DNA of 64,000 nucleotides from positions 62,001-126,000 of the forward strand of contig JBCBCY010000003.1 of assembly GCA_038530285.1 (NCBI GenBank). The letters are read 5' to 3'. Of this stretch, positions 1 through 6,505 are shown piece by piece. The translations under genes were made by a program, and so were the position numbers. Position 1 is the first letter of the stretch, and each line of letters begins with the position of its first letter. The DNA comes from JASJAR01 sp038530285. GTDB taxonomy: Bacteria > Pseudomonadota > Alphaproteobacteria > Rhodobacterales > Rhodobacteraceae. The notes beneath the pieces were generated by a model. That model worked only from the letters and a program-made list of their open reading frames with translations, made no database searches and was not told the DNA's origin.

Positions 1-2235
1 GGCGACAGCGTGGACAACGTGCCGGGCGCGCCGGGCATTGGGGTGAAGACGGCGGCCCTGTTGATCAATGAGTACGGTAGCCTGGAAGAGCTTCTGGACC
101 GCGCGGGCGAGATCAAACAGCCCAAGCGGCGCGAAAGCCTGGTCGAGAACCGCGCGCAGATTGAGCTGTCGAAAAAGCTGGTGCAGCTCGATTGCGATAT
201 GGAGCTGGACTACGATCTCGACAGTCTTGAGGTGCGCGACCCTGACCCCGAAGCGCTTCTGGGGTTTCTCGCGTCCATGGAGTTTCGCACGATCACCAAA
301 CGTGTGGCCGATGCACTGGGGGCCGAGCCGCCCGCGATCGAAGAGGCCCCTGCCGCCGAGGTCGCGACCCCTGAGGTCACACCCTTTGATCGCGCCACAT
401 ATACCGCCGTCACGGACATGGACACGCTGAAAACCTGGGTCGCGCGCGCGGCCGCAAAGGGCCATGTGGCGGTGGACACCGAGACGACGGGTCTGAATGA
501 AATGACTGCCGATCTGGTCGGTGTCTGTCTGGCCATAGACCCGGGCGAGGCCTGCTACATCCCCCTGACCCACAAGGCCGAGGGCGCTGAAGCCAGTGAT
601 GGCTTGTTCGGATCAGATGAGCTGGCCGAAGGGCAGATCCCGCTGGAAGCCGCTTTGGCGATCTTAAAGCCCGTTTTGGAAGACCCAAGTGTGATGAAGG
701 TGCTGCAAAACGCCAAGTATGACGCGAAAATCCTGTCGCGCTACGGCATTCATATTGCCCCCATCGATGACACGATGCTGATGTCTTATGCGCTGCATGC
801 GGGCCTGCACAATCACGGGATGGACGCGCTGGCCGAGCGCTATCTGGGCCATACGCCGATCCCGATCAAATCGCTTTTGGGGACGGGCAAAAGCCAGATC
901 ACGTTTGACAAAGTGCCCCTGGACGAGGCGGTAAAATACGCCGCCGAAGACGCCGATATCACGCTTCGCCTGTGGCAGATGTTCAAACCACAACTGCACC
1001 AAAAGGGCGTGACCCGGGTCTATGAGCGGCTCGAACGGCCGCTGGTGCCAGTGCTGGCAGATATGGAACGTGCGGGCATCAAGGTAGACCGCGATACGCT
1101 GAGCCGAATGTCGAATGCGTTCGCGCAGAAAATGGCAAGGCTTGAGGCGGAAATTCACGAGCTGGCCGGCGAGACCTTCAATGTCGCAAGCCCCGCCCAG
1201 CTGGGCGAAATCCTGTTTGACAAGATGTCTTTGCCCGGCGGCAAGAAGGGCAAGACCGGCAAGTATGGCACCGGGGCGGATGTGCTTGAAGACCTGGCGA
1301 CCGAACATGATCTGCCGGGCCGGGTGCTGGATTGGCGCCAGTTGGCCAAGTTGAAATCGACCTACACCGACGCGCTGCAAGACCACATCAACCCCGACAC
1401 GGGCCGGGTCCATACGTCTTATGCGATTGCGGGGGCCAACACCGGGCGGCTCGCGTCTACCGACCCGAACCTGCAGAACATCCCCGTGCGGTCAGAAGAG
1501 GGCCGCCGCATTCGTGAGGCGTTCATTGCCCCCGAAGGACGGGTGCTGGTCAGCCTTGATTATTCCCAGATCGAGCTGCGGATCTTGGCCCATGTCGCCG
1601 GGATCGACGCCTTGAAAGCCGCCTTCAAAGATGGCCAGGACATTCATGCCGCCACCGCGTCTGAGATGTTTGGCGTGCCCATGGAAGACATGACGCCGGA
1701 TGTGCGCCGTCAGGCCAAAGCGATCAATTTCGGGGTGATCTACGGGATTTCGGGCTTTGGGCTGGCGCGCAATCTGCGCATTCCACGCGCCGAGGCCCAA
1801 GGGTTCATCGACCGCTACTTCGAACGCTTCCCCGGCATTCGCGCCTATATGGACGACACGGTGGCCTTTGCCAAAGAACACCACCGGGTCGAGACGCTCT
1901 TTGGGCGCAAGATCAACACGCCCGAGATCAATGCCAAAGGTCCCCAGGCGGGCTTTGCCAAACGCGCGGCGATCAACGCGCCCATTCAGGGCACGGCGGC
2001 TGATATCATCCGTCGTGCGATGGTGCGGATGCCGGGTGCCATAGCCGGGATTGATGCCAAGATGTTGTTGCAGGTCCATGACGAATTGATCTTTGAAGTG
2101 GCCGAAGACGCCGTAGACCACCTGACCGAAACCGCCCGCGAGGTGATGCAAAGCGCGGCCGACCCGGCGGTGCCTATCTCGGTGCCGCTGGTGGTGGATG
2201 CCGGCCAGGGGGCAAACTGGGCGCAAGCGCATTGA
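1..2235 (+). CDS. polA: DNA polymerase I, 5' end missing
   Basis: Partial gene: the reading frame is open from the first base of the window, so the N-terminal 5'-nuclease core lies outside. What remains begins in the helix-hairpin-helix part of the 5'-3' exonuclease (GDSVDNVPGAPGIGVKTA). It continues through an intact 3'-5' proofreading domain (VAVDTETTGL near residue 158, NAKYDAKIL, YAAEDADITLRL) and the family A polymerase domain: SLDYSQIELR (motif A, near residue 518), RRQAKAINFGVIYG (motif B/O-helix) and LQVHDELIFE (motif C, near 690). All catalytic carboxylates expected for exonuclease and polymerase are present. It acts in Okazaki-fragment processing and repair synthesis in the cytoplasm. 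The gene ends at a TGA followed by the paired-hairpin element at 2250-2291. Confidence 0.97.
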   Translation, partial: GDSVDNVPGAPGIGVKTAALLINEYGSLEELLDRAGEIKQPKRRESLVENRAQIELSKKLVQLDCDMELDYDLDSLEVRDPDPEALLGFLASMEFRTITKRVADALGAEPPAIEEAPAAEVATPEVTPFDRATYTAVTDMDTLKTWVARAAAKGHVAVDTETTGLNEMTADLVGVCLAIDPGEACYIPLTHKAEGAEASDGLFGSDELAEGQIPLEAALAILKPVLEDPSVMKVLQNAKYDAKILSRYGIHIAPIDDTMLMSYALHAGLHNHGMDALAERYLGHTPIPIKSLLGTGKSQITFDKVPLDEAVKYAAEDADITLRLWQMFKPQLHQKGVTRVYERLERPLVPVLADMERAGIKVDRDTLSRMSNAFAQKMARLEAEIHELAGETFNVASPAQLGEILFDKMSLPGGKKGKTGKYGTGADVLEDLATEHDLPGRVLDWRQLAKLKSTYTDALQDHINPDTGRVHTSYAIAGANTGRLASTDPNLQNIPVRSEEGRRIREAFIAPEGRVLVSLDYSQIELRILAHVAGIDALKAAFKDGQDIHAATASEMFGVPMEDMTPDVRRQAKAINFGVIYGISGFGLARNLRIPRAEAQGFIDRYFERFPGIRAYMDDTVAFAKEHHRVETLFGRKINTPEINAKGPQAGFAKRAAINAPIQGTAADIIRRAMVRMPGAIAGIDAKMLLQVHDELIFEVAEDAVDHLTETAREVMQSAADPAVPISVPLVVDAGQGANWAQAH

Positions 2236-2249
2236 TTTTGGGCTGACGT

Positions 2250-2291
2250 CCAATTCCTTACAGGAATTGGTAAATCTCTTAAAAGAGATTT
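2250..2291. repeat. Paired-hairpin intergenic element, copy A
   Basis: Two perfect inverted repeats lie one base apart: a 9-bp stem with loop TAC (arms 2250-2258 and 2262-2270, left arm CCAATTCCT) and a 9-bp stem with loop AA (arms 2272-2280 and 2283-2291, left arm AAATCTCTT). They sit 14 bases after the polA stop. The same geometry with different sequence occurs at 11360-11402 and 51752-51796. A role in transcription termination or mRNA 3'-end protection is inferred; neither hairpin is followed by a long T-run. Confidence 0.75.
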
Positions 2292-2326
2292 GGTCGCGTT
2301 GTTACGTCAGGGGTGTAGGGTGCCCC

Positions 2327-2599
2327 ATGCGCACTTATCACGCCACACTCATGCACGGGAACCGCAACAGCGAAGGACGTTACGCCTTCGAAGGACCGGA
2401 GCTTTTGGCGCAAGCCAGTCCGGTGCGGATCATGCGGGCTTTCATGGAACATCTCGATCGGACGGCCCATGTCGGACATATCGACTATGAAATCAACGCG
2501 GCGATGAAAAACAAGGACGTCGGCGTGGTCACGGTGATGGGCGAGTTGCAGTTTGAAAACCATTCCGCCCAGCCATTTGTCTGCATGATCGAGCTTTGA
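2327..2599 (+). CDS. Small conserved-type protein of unknown function
   Basis: A 90-residue soluble protein beginning MRTYHATLMHGNRNSEGRY. It has no signal peptide or membrane segment. The open frame extends 43 codons upstream, but those codons run through the polA stop and the paired-hairpin element, so the ATG at 2327 is chosen. The composition (His/Met-rich start, a middle helix, then VGVVTVMGELQFEN, probably beta strands) suggests a compact alpha/beta fold, but I do not recognise a family. It stands between polA and a convergent WYL regulator, with only 4 bases between the two stop codons. No function is proposed. Confidence 0.7.
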   Translation: MRTYHATLMHGNRNSEGRYAFEGPELLAQASPVRIMRAFMEHLDRTAHVGHIDYEINAAMKNKDVGVVTVMGELQFENHSAQPFVCMIEL

Positions 2600-2603
2600 G
2601 GCT

Positions 2604-3299
2604 TTAGGGCCTGGGGCCGCGAGTGCGTTCCTCGATGGCATAGAAGTCCTTTAGGCCCTTGCCAGGTTCGGCGCGAAAGGTGCCATCTGCGCGGTGTTCC
2701 CTGATCCGGTCGGCACGGAACATACGGAAATCATTGCGCAATTCGCACCACGCGATCAGGGTCCAGACCTTGCCCCAAAACCACAGGCCCAAAGGGCGAA
2801 CGGGACGCTCGGTGGTGGTGCCGGCCTCATCGGCATAGGCCAGGATCAATCGCGTGCGATCCTGGGCGGCGGCTTCGAGCACATCGAGCCGGTCGCGGGT
2901 GGCCTGATCAAGCTGTGGCATGTTCACGGCGTGGACTTGCACCGACGCGGCCCGGGCGCGTTCGGCATCCGGCAGGACGGCGTCGATTTTGACCAAGGCT
3001 TCTTCGGCGGCGCGACCCATGCCCGTCCCGCCCCAGGCACGGATCAACCGCGCCCCGGCCACAAGGGCCACGATTTCGTCGCGGGTGAACATCAAAGGCG
3101 GCAGATCGAACCCTTCGCGCATCAGGTAGCCAACACCGGCTTCACCATCGATGGGCACGCCTGTGCCCTGCAGATCGGCGATGTCGCGGTAGATCGTGCG
3201 TTCGGACACTTCGAGCCGTTCGGCCAGGGTCCGGGCTGTCAGGAGCCGACCGCCTCTCAGCATCTGGACGATCTGAAACAGGCGGTCGGCGCGGCGCAT
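2604..3299 (-). CDS. HTH/WYL-domain transcriptional regulator (YafY family)
   Basis: A 231-residue regulator. Residues 1-60 form a DeoR/HTH_11-type winged helix (MRRADRLFQIVQMLRGGRLL, then LAERLEVSERTIYRDIADLQ). The C-terminal half is a WYL-type ligand-sensing domain ending WFWGKVWTLIAWCELRNDFRMFRADRI, the pattern of the YafY group. Its ATG at 3299 overlaps the TGA of the upstream VOC gene by one base (TGATG), so the two are translationally coupled. A GTG one codon earlier is a less likely start. A 21-bp near-palindrome at 3690-3710, upstream of this two-gene operon, is a candidate autoregulatory site. Ligand and targets are unknown. Confidence 0.9.
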   Translation of the reverse strand: MRRADRLFQIVQMLRGGRLLTARTLAERLEVSERTIYRDIADLQGTGVPIDGEAGVGYLMREGFDLPPLMFTRDEIVALVAGARLIRAWGGTGMGRAAEEALVKIDAVLPDAERARAASVQVHAVNMPQLDQATRDRLDVLEAAAQDRTRLILAYADEAGTTTERPVRPLGLWFWGKVWTLIAWCELRNDFRMFRADRIREHRADGTFRAEPGKGLKDFYAIEERTRGPRP

Positions 3300-3667
3300 C
3301 ACGAGGCCGTCGCGGCTTCGAAGAGGCCGATGGAGTTTCCGTCGATATCCTTGGCATAGATGAACCGGCCCGAGGGCAACGCGATGGGCTCTCCGATCAC
3401 GGTGCCGCCCGCGCTCCAGCAGCGGTCGACGGCGTCTTCCAGCGATCCTTGAACGCCAATGTGCACGGTTGGCCCGTTTTCATTGGCAGGCGTGCCAGGA
3501 TAAAGATGCCCGCCCGAGACATCCTGCCGGCCGCCGAAGTCGGCCATTGGGTTTGGTCCTTGGGTGTTGATCGTCATATCCCAGCCAAACAGGGCGTTGT
3601 AGAATTTGACCGACGCTTCAAGATCGGTGACGGGGATTTCGTTCCAAACGACGATAGGTGCAGGCAT
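3299..3667 (-). CDS. VOC (glyoxalase/bleomycin-resistance) family protein
   Basis: A 122-residue protein of the vicinal oxygen chelate fold: MPAPIVVWNEIPVTDLEASVKFYNALFGWDM, then DFGGRQDVSGGHLYPG and a closing GRFIYAKDIDGNSIGLFEA strand typical of glyoxalase-like proteins. The start at 3667 is set by a very good AAGGAG seven bases upstream; longer forms would extend into the regulatory palindrome. The substrate cannot be told, since VOC proteins include isomerases, dioxygenases and antibiotic-binding proteins. It is the first gene of a two-gene operon with a WYL regulator, which suggests that the regulator controls it in response to a small molecule. Confidence 0.88.
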   Translation of the reverse strand: MPAPIVVWNEIPVTDLEASVKFYNALFGWDMTINTQGPNPMADFGGRQDVSGGHLYPGTPANENGPTVHIGVQGSLEDAVDRCWSAGGTVIGEPIALPSGRFIYAKDIDGNSIGLFEAATAS

Positions 3668-3689
3668 GTGTAATCTCCTTAGGTGGTGT

Positions 3690-3710
3690 TGCGATGGACC
3701 GGTCATCGCA
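3690..3710. promoter_or_regulatory. Near-perfect palindrome upstream of the VOC-WYL operon
   Basis: The arms TGCGAT and ATCGCA flank the 8-base palindrome GACCGGTC with one extra G, giving a 21-base dyad that ends 23 bases upstream of the VOC start codon. Position and symmetry fit an operator for a dimeric regulator, plausibly the WYL protein encoded in the same operon. This is inference from symmetry only. Confidence 0.4.
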
Positions 3711-3714
3711 CACC

Positions 3715-3740
3715 CCTCCTGACAGCCTTATGTCAGGAGG
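3715..3740. terminator. Perfect 10-bp hairpin between two minus-strand operons
   Basis: The arms CCTCCTGACA (3715-3724) and TGTCAGGAGG (3731-3740) enclose a six-base loop. The hairpin begins two bases beyond the stop of the DUF2798 gene on the minus strand, so it is well placed to end the DUF1285-DUF2798 transcript. There is no T-run on that strand, so it may be a weak or factor-assisted terminator. Confidence 0.5.
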
Positions 3741-3742
3741 TT

Positions 3743-3973
3743 TCAGGGATCTTCGCGCACCCGACGCATGACCCAGGAGGTGATGATCGGGCGAAGCACC
3801 ACGAGTGCCGGAAAGGCTATGGCCCAGGCAAACAGCCACGACGTGAGCCATGCGCCCACAAATCCATCGACCAAGCCGGTGGCGCGTGCGGTGGCCAGAC
3901 CCGAGACCATGAAGGACATCCCGCCGGAGACCAAAAGTGCAATCACATAGGGCGCAAGGCGCTTCGGGATCAT
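3743..3973 (-). CDS. DUF2798 small membrane protein
   Basis: A 76-residue protein with two predicted membrane helices (LAPYVIALLVSGGMSFMVSG and WLTSWLFAWAIAFPALVVL). The order MIPKRLAPYVIALLVSGGMSF ... FVGAWLTSWLFAWAIAFP ... LRPIITSWVMRRV matches the DUF2798 pattern, whose function is not known. The ATG at 3973 overlaps the stop of the upstream DUF1285 gene by four bases (ATGA), so the two are co-translated. The open frame could extend upstream, but that would run through the DUF1285 coding region. Confidence 0.82.
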   Translation of the reverse strand: MIPKRLAPYVIALLVSGGMSFMVSGLATARATGLVDGFVGAWLTSWLFAWAIAFPALVVLRPIITSWVMRRVREDP

Positions 3974-4575
3974 GTCAGGTCCAACTCGTCGGCGGGAATC
4001 ACCGCAAAAAACGCGCCGTTGGACGCGACGCCGAACCAATCTTGCCCGTCCACGTCCGCGACATGACCCAAATCCACCAGGCGGTAAAAACTTTTTCGGT
4101 CGATCAACGCTTCGAGCCCGGCGCGTATATGCACGTAGGGCGCTGGCTCACCGGTGGCCGCATCGCGCACCACGCGAATGGGGTTGTCCGGGCCGGCCTC
4201 GGTCGTGTCGCCCACATTGGTTTCAAACCGAAGGACCGGGCCGCCTGGCCCGTCGATCTGTTCGAAATCCACGGCAACGAAAGGGGCGTCTTCAACCGTG
4301 ATTCCGACCTTTTCAACAGGGGTTACAAGGAAATACGCCCCATCTTCGAGCTTCAGGATAGTTGAGAACAGACGCACCAACCCGGGCCGTCCGATAGGGG
4401 TGCCTTGATAGAACCACGTCCCGTCGCGCGCGATGCGCATGTCCAGATCCCCGCAGAACGGGGGGTTCCACAGGTGCACCGGCGGCAATCCGCCTTTCGA
4501 AGCGGCAGTTGCACTGGCCGCAAGCCTTTCAGCGGTCGGTTTCACGATCAATTCACCGGGTTTGTCTTTTGCCAT
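3970..4575 (-). CDS. DUF1285 domain protein
   Basis: A 201-residue cytoplasmic protein. The core LPPVHLWNPPFCGDLDMRIARDGTWFYQGTPIGR is the diagnostic DUF1285 opening, followed by LVRLFSTILKLEDGAYFLVTPVEKVGI. The family is widespread in proteobacteria and its biochemical role is unassigned. The start at 4575 (MAKDKPGEL) is chosen over longer forms because those would cross the divergent intergenic region and the start of moxR. It is divergent from the MoxR operon across 59 bases, an arrangement that suggests a shared bidirectional promoter, and is coupled to the downstream DUF2798 gene. Confidence 0.9.
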   Translation of the reverse strand: MAKDKPGELIVKPTAERLAASATAASKGGLPPVHLWNPPFCGDLDMRIARDGTWFYQGTPIGRPGLVRLFSTILKLEDGAYFLVTPVEKVGITVEDAPFVAVDFEQIDGPGGPVLRFETNVGDTTEAGPDNPIRVVRDAATGEPAPYVHIRAGLEALIDRKSFYRLVDLGHVADVDGQDWFGVASNGAFFAVIPADELDLT

Positions 4576-4634
4576 TTGTGTGGTCCGGAATAACTGCCTT
4601 ACATGTGACATAGACCAATGGACCGGAGAACCCC

Positions 4635-5639
4635 ATGAGTGACGAAGCCCTTGTGACCGAAATCGAAGCCTTGGGTGAAAAGCTGGGGCAGGCGAAAGCC
4701 TCGATCTCAAAGCGCTTTATTGGCCAGCCGCGGGTCGTGGAATTGGTGCTGTCGTCGATATTATGTGGCGGCCACGGGTTGGTGATTGGTCTGCCGGGTC
4801 TGGGCAAGACGCGGCTTGTCAGCACATTGTCGACGGTTTTGGGCCTCGATGGCGCGCGGGTGCAGTTCACGCCCGACCTGATGCCCGCGGACATTCTGGG
4901 GTCCGAAGTGCTTGAAACCGGGGCCGATGGCTCGCGCACGTTCAAGTTCATCGAAGGCCCGGTGTTTTGTCAGCTGCTGATGGCCGATGAGATCAACCGC
5001 GCATCGCCCCGGACGCAATCGGCCCTGTTGCAGGCGATGCAGGAAAAATCCGTGACGATTGCGGGCCAACCCCATGACCTGCCAGCCCCCTTCCATGTGC
5101 TGGCAACACAAAATCCGATCGAACAGGAAGGCACCTATCCTTTGCCCGAAGCCCAGCTTGACCGGTTTTTAGTGCAGATCGACGTGCCCTACCCAGACCG
5201 CGACACCGAACGTGATATCCTGATGGCCACCACTGGGACCAGCGACGACGACAGCACGGCCGTTTTCACAGCCGCCGAATTGATGGCCGCCCAAACCATT
5301 GTGCGGCGGATGCCGGTGGGCGAAAACGTCGTCGAGATGATCCTTGATCTGGTGCGCGCCTGTCGGCCCGAAGACGCATCCGCCCCCGGGGTCGTGACCG
5401 AAAACGTCGGCTGGGGGCCGGGACCGCGTGCGGCACAATCGCTGATGCTGACGGTGCGCGCCAAAGCGCTTCTGGATGGGCGGCTTGCACCTTCGGTCGA
5501 AGATGTCGCCGACATGGCCGCGCCTGTGTTGTCGCACCGCATGGCGCTGACCTTTGCGGCCCGCGCGCGCGGCATGGTGTTGGCCGACGTCATCGCAGAG
5601 GTGACCGCCGGGATCACCAAAATCGAGGCGGCTGCATGA
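4635..5639 (+). CDS. MoxR-family AAA+ ATPase
   Basis: A 334-residue AAA+ ATPase of the MoxR class: Walker A GLPGLGKTRL (near residue 55), Walker B LLMADEINRA, the FHVLATQNPIEQEGTYPLPEAQLDRF sensor region, and the C-terminal lid. MoxR proteins act as chaperone-like ATPases that help mature or regulate partner proteins with vWA domains. It is the first gene of a tightly packed four-gene operon; its stop overlaps the start of the DUF58 gene by four bases. This MoxR-DUF58-BatA/DUF4159 order is common in alphaproteobacteria. Confidence 0.95.
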   Translation: MSDEALVTEIEALGEKLGQAKASISKRFIGQPRVVELVLSSILCGGHGLVIGLPGLGKTRLVSTLSTVLGLDGARVQFTPDLMPADILGSEVLETGADGSRTFKFIEGPVFCQLLMADEINRASPRTQSALLQAMQEKSVTIAGQPHDLPAPFHVLATQNPIEQEGTYPLPEAQLDRFLVQIDVPYPDRDTERDILMATTGTSDDDSTAVFTAAELMAAQTIVRRMPVGENVVEMILDLVRACRPEDASAPGVVTENVGWGPGPRAAQSLMLTVRAKALLDGRLAPSVEDVADMAAPVLSHRMALTFAARARGMVLADVIAEVTAGITKIEAAA

Positions 5640-6505
5640 GCCAACCCGCCGAACTTCGCCAAAAGGCCGAAGGTCTCGCAGGGCCGTTCCCACCGCTTTT
5701 GGCGGCTGCGGAACACTTGGCCGCAAGTGTGCTTCTGGGCGACCACGGGCGGCGGCGCGCGGGGATGGGCGATGAGTTCTGGCAATACCGCGCGTCCCAG
5801 CCGGGCGATGAGCGTCGCCTGATCGATTGGCGCCGTTCGGCCCGGTCGGACACGGAGTTCGTGCGCGAAAAGGAATGGCAGGCCGCCCAATCGGTGATGA
5901 TCTGGGTCGATCCGGCCCAATCGATGGCGTTTTCGTCTGCCAAGCATCAAACCAAGGCCGAGGTCGCGCGGGTGCTGGCCTTGGCGGTATCGGTTTTATT
6001 GGTGCGCGCGGGCGAACGGGTGGGCCTGACAAGCTTGGTGGCGCCACCGCGGACCGGGCAATTGCAATTGTTGCGGTTGGCAGATGCCTTTTCGCAGGAC
6101 AGCGACGAGGAATATGGCGTGCCGGAGTTGCGCGGCATTCTGCACCATTCGCGTGCGGTGTTCTTTTCGGATTTTCTGGGCGATCTCTCGGGCGTTGAAG
6201 CAGCCCTGACAAAGGCCGCTGACCGCGATGTCAAAGGGGCGTTGGTGCAGGTGCTTGATCCCATCGAAGAGGCGTTTCCCTTCGATGGTCGCACCATTTT
6301 TGAATCGATGGGCGGGTCTGTGACCCATGAGACCCTGAAAGCAGGTGACCTGCGTGACCGCTACCTTGACCGGTTGGCCGAACGCAAAGACCGGCTGGCG
6401 GCGTTGGCGCGCGAAACCGGCTGGCAGTACCATCTGCACCACAGCGATACCTCTGCCACATCAGCGCTGTTGTGGTTGCACAACGCATTGGGGCCGGTTC
6501 ATTGA
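5636..6505 (+). CDS. DUF58 domain protein (MoxR partner)
   Basis: A 289-residue protein. The DUF58 signature lies at residues 40-85 (GRRRAGMGDEFWQYRASQPG, then RLIDWRRSARSDTEFVREKEW) and is followed by a degenerate vWA-like fold (SVMIWVDPAQSMAFSS, where a MIDAS motif would sit). The usual DxSxS is replaced by DPAQSM, so metal binding is doubtful. Family members pair with MoxR ATPases; the molecular activity is unknown. It is coupled to moxR upstream by an ATGA overlap and to the next gene downstream by overlap at 6502-6505. Confidence 0.9.
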   Translation: MSQPAELRQKAEGLAGPFPPLLAAAEHLAASVLLGDHGRRRAGMGDEFWQYRASQPGDERRLIDWRRSARSDTEFVREKEWQAAQSVMIWVDPAQSMAFSSAKHQTKAEVARVLALAVSVLLVRAGERVGLTSLVAPPRTGQLQLLRLADAFSQDSDEEYGVPELRGILHHSRAVFFSDFLGDLSGVEAALTKAADRDVKGALVQVLDPIEEAFPFDGRTIFESMGGSVTHETLKAGDLRDRYLDRLAERKDRLAALARETGWQYHLHHSDTSATSALLWLHNALGPVH

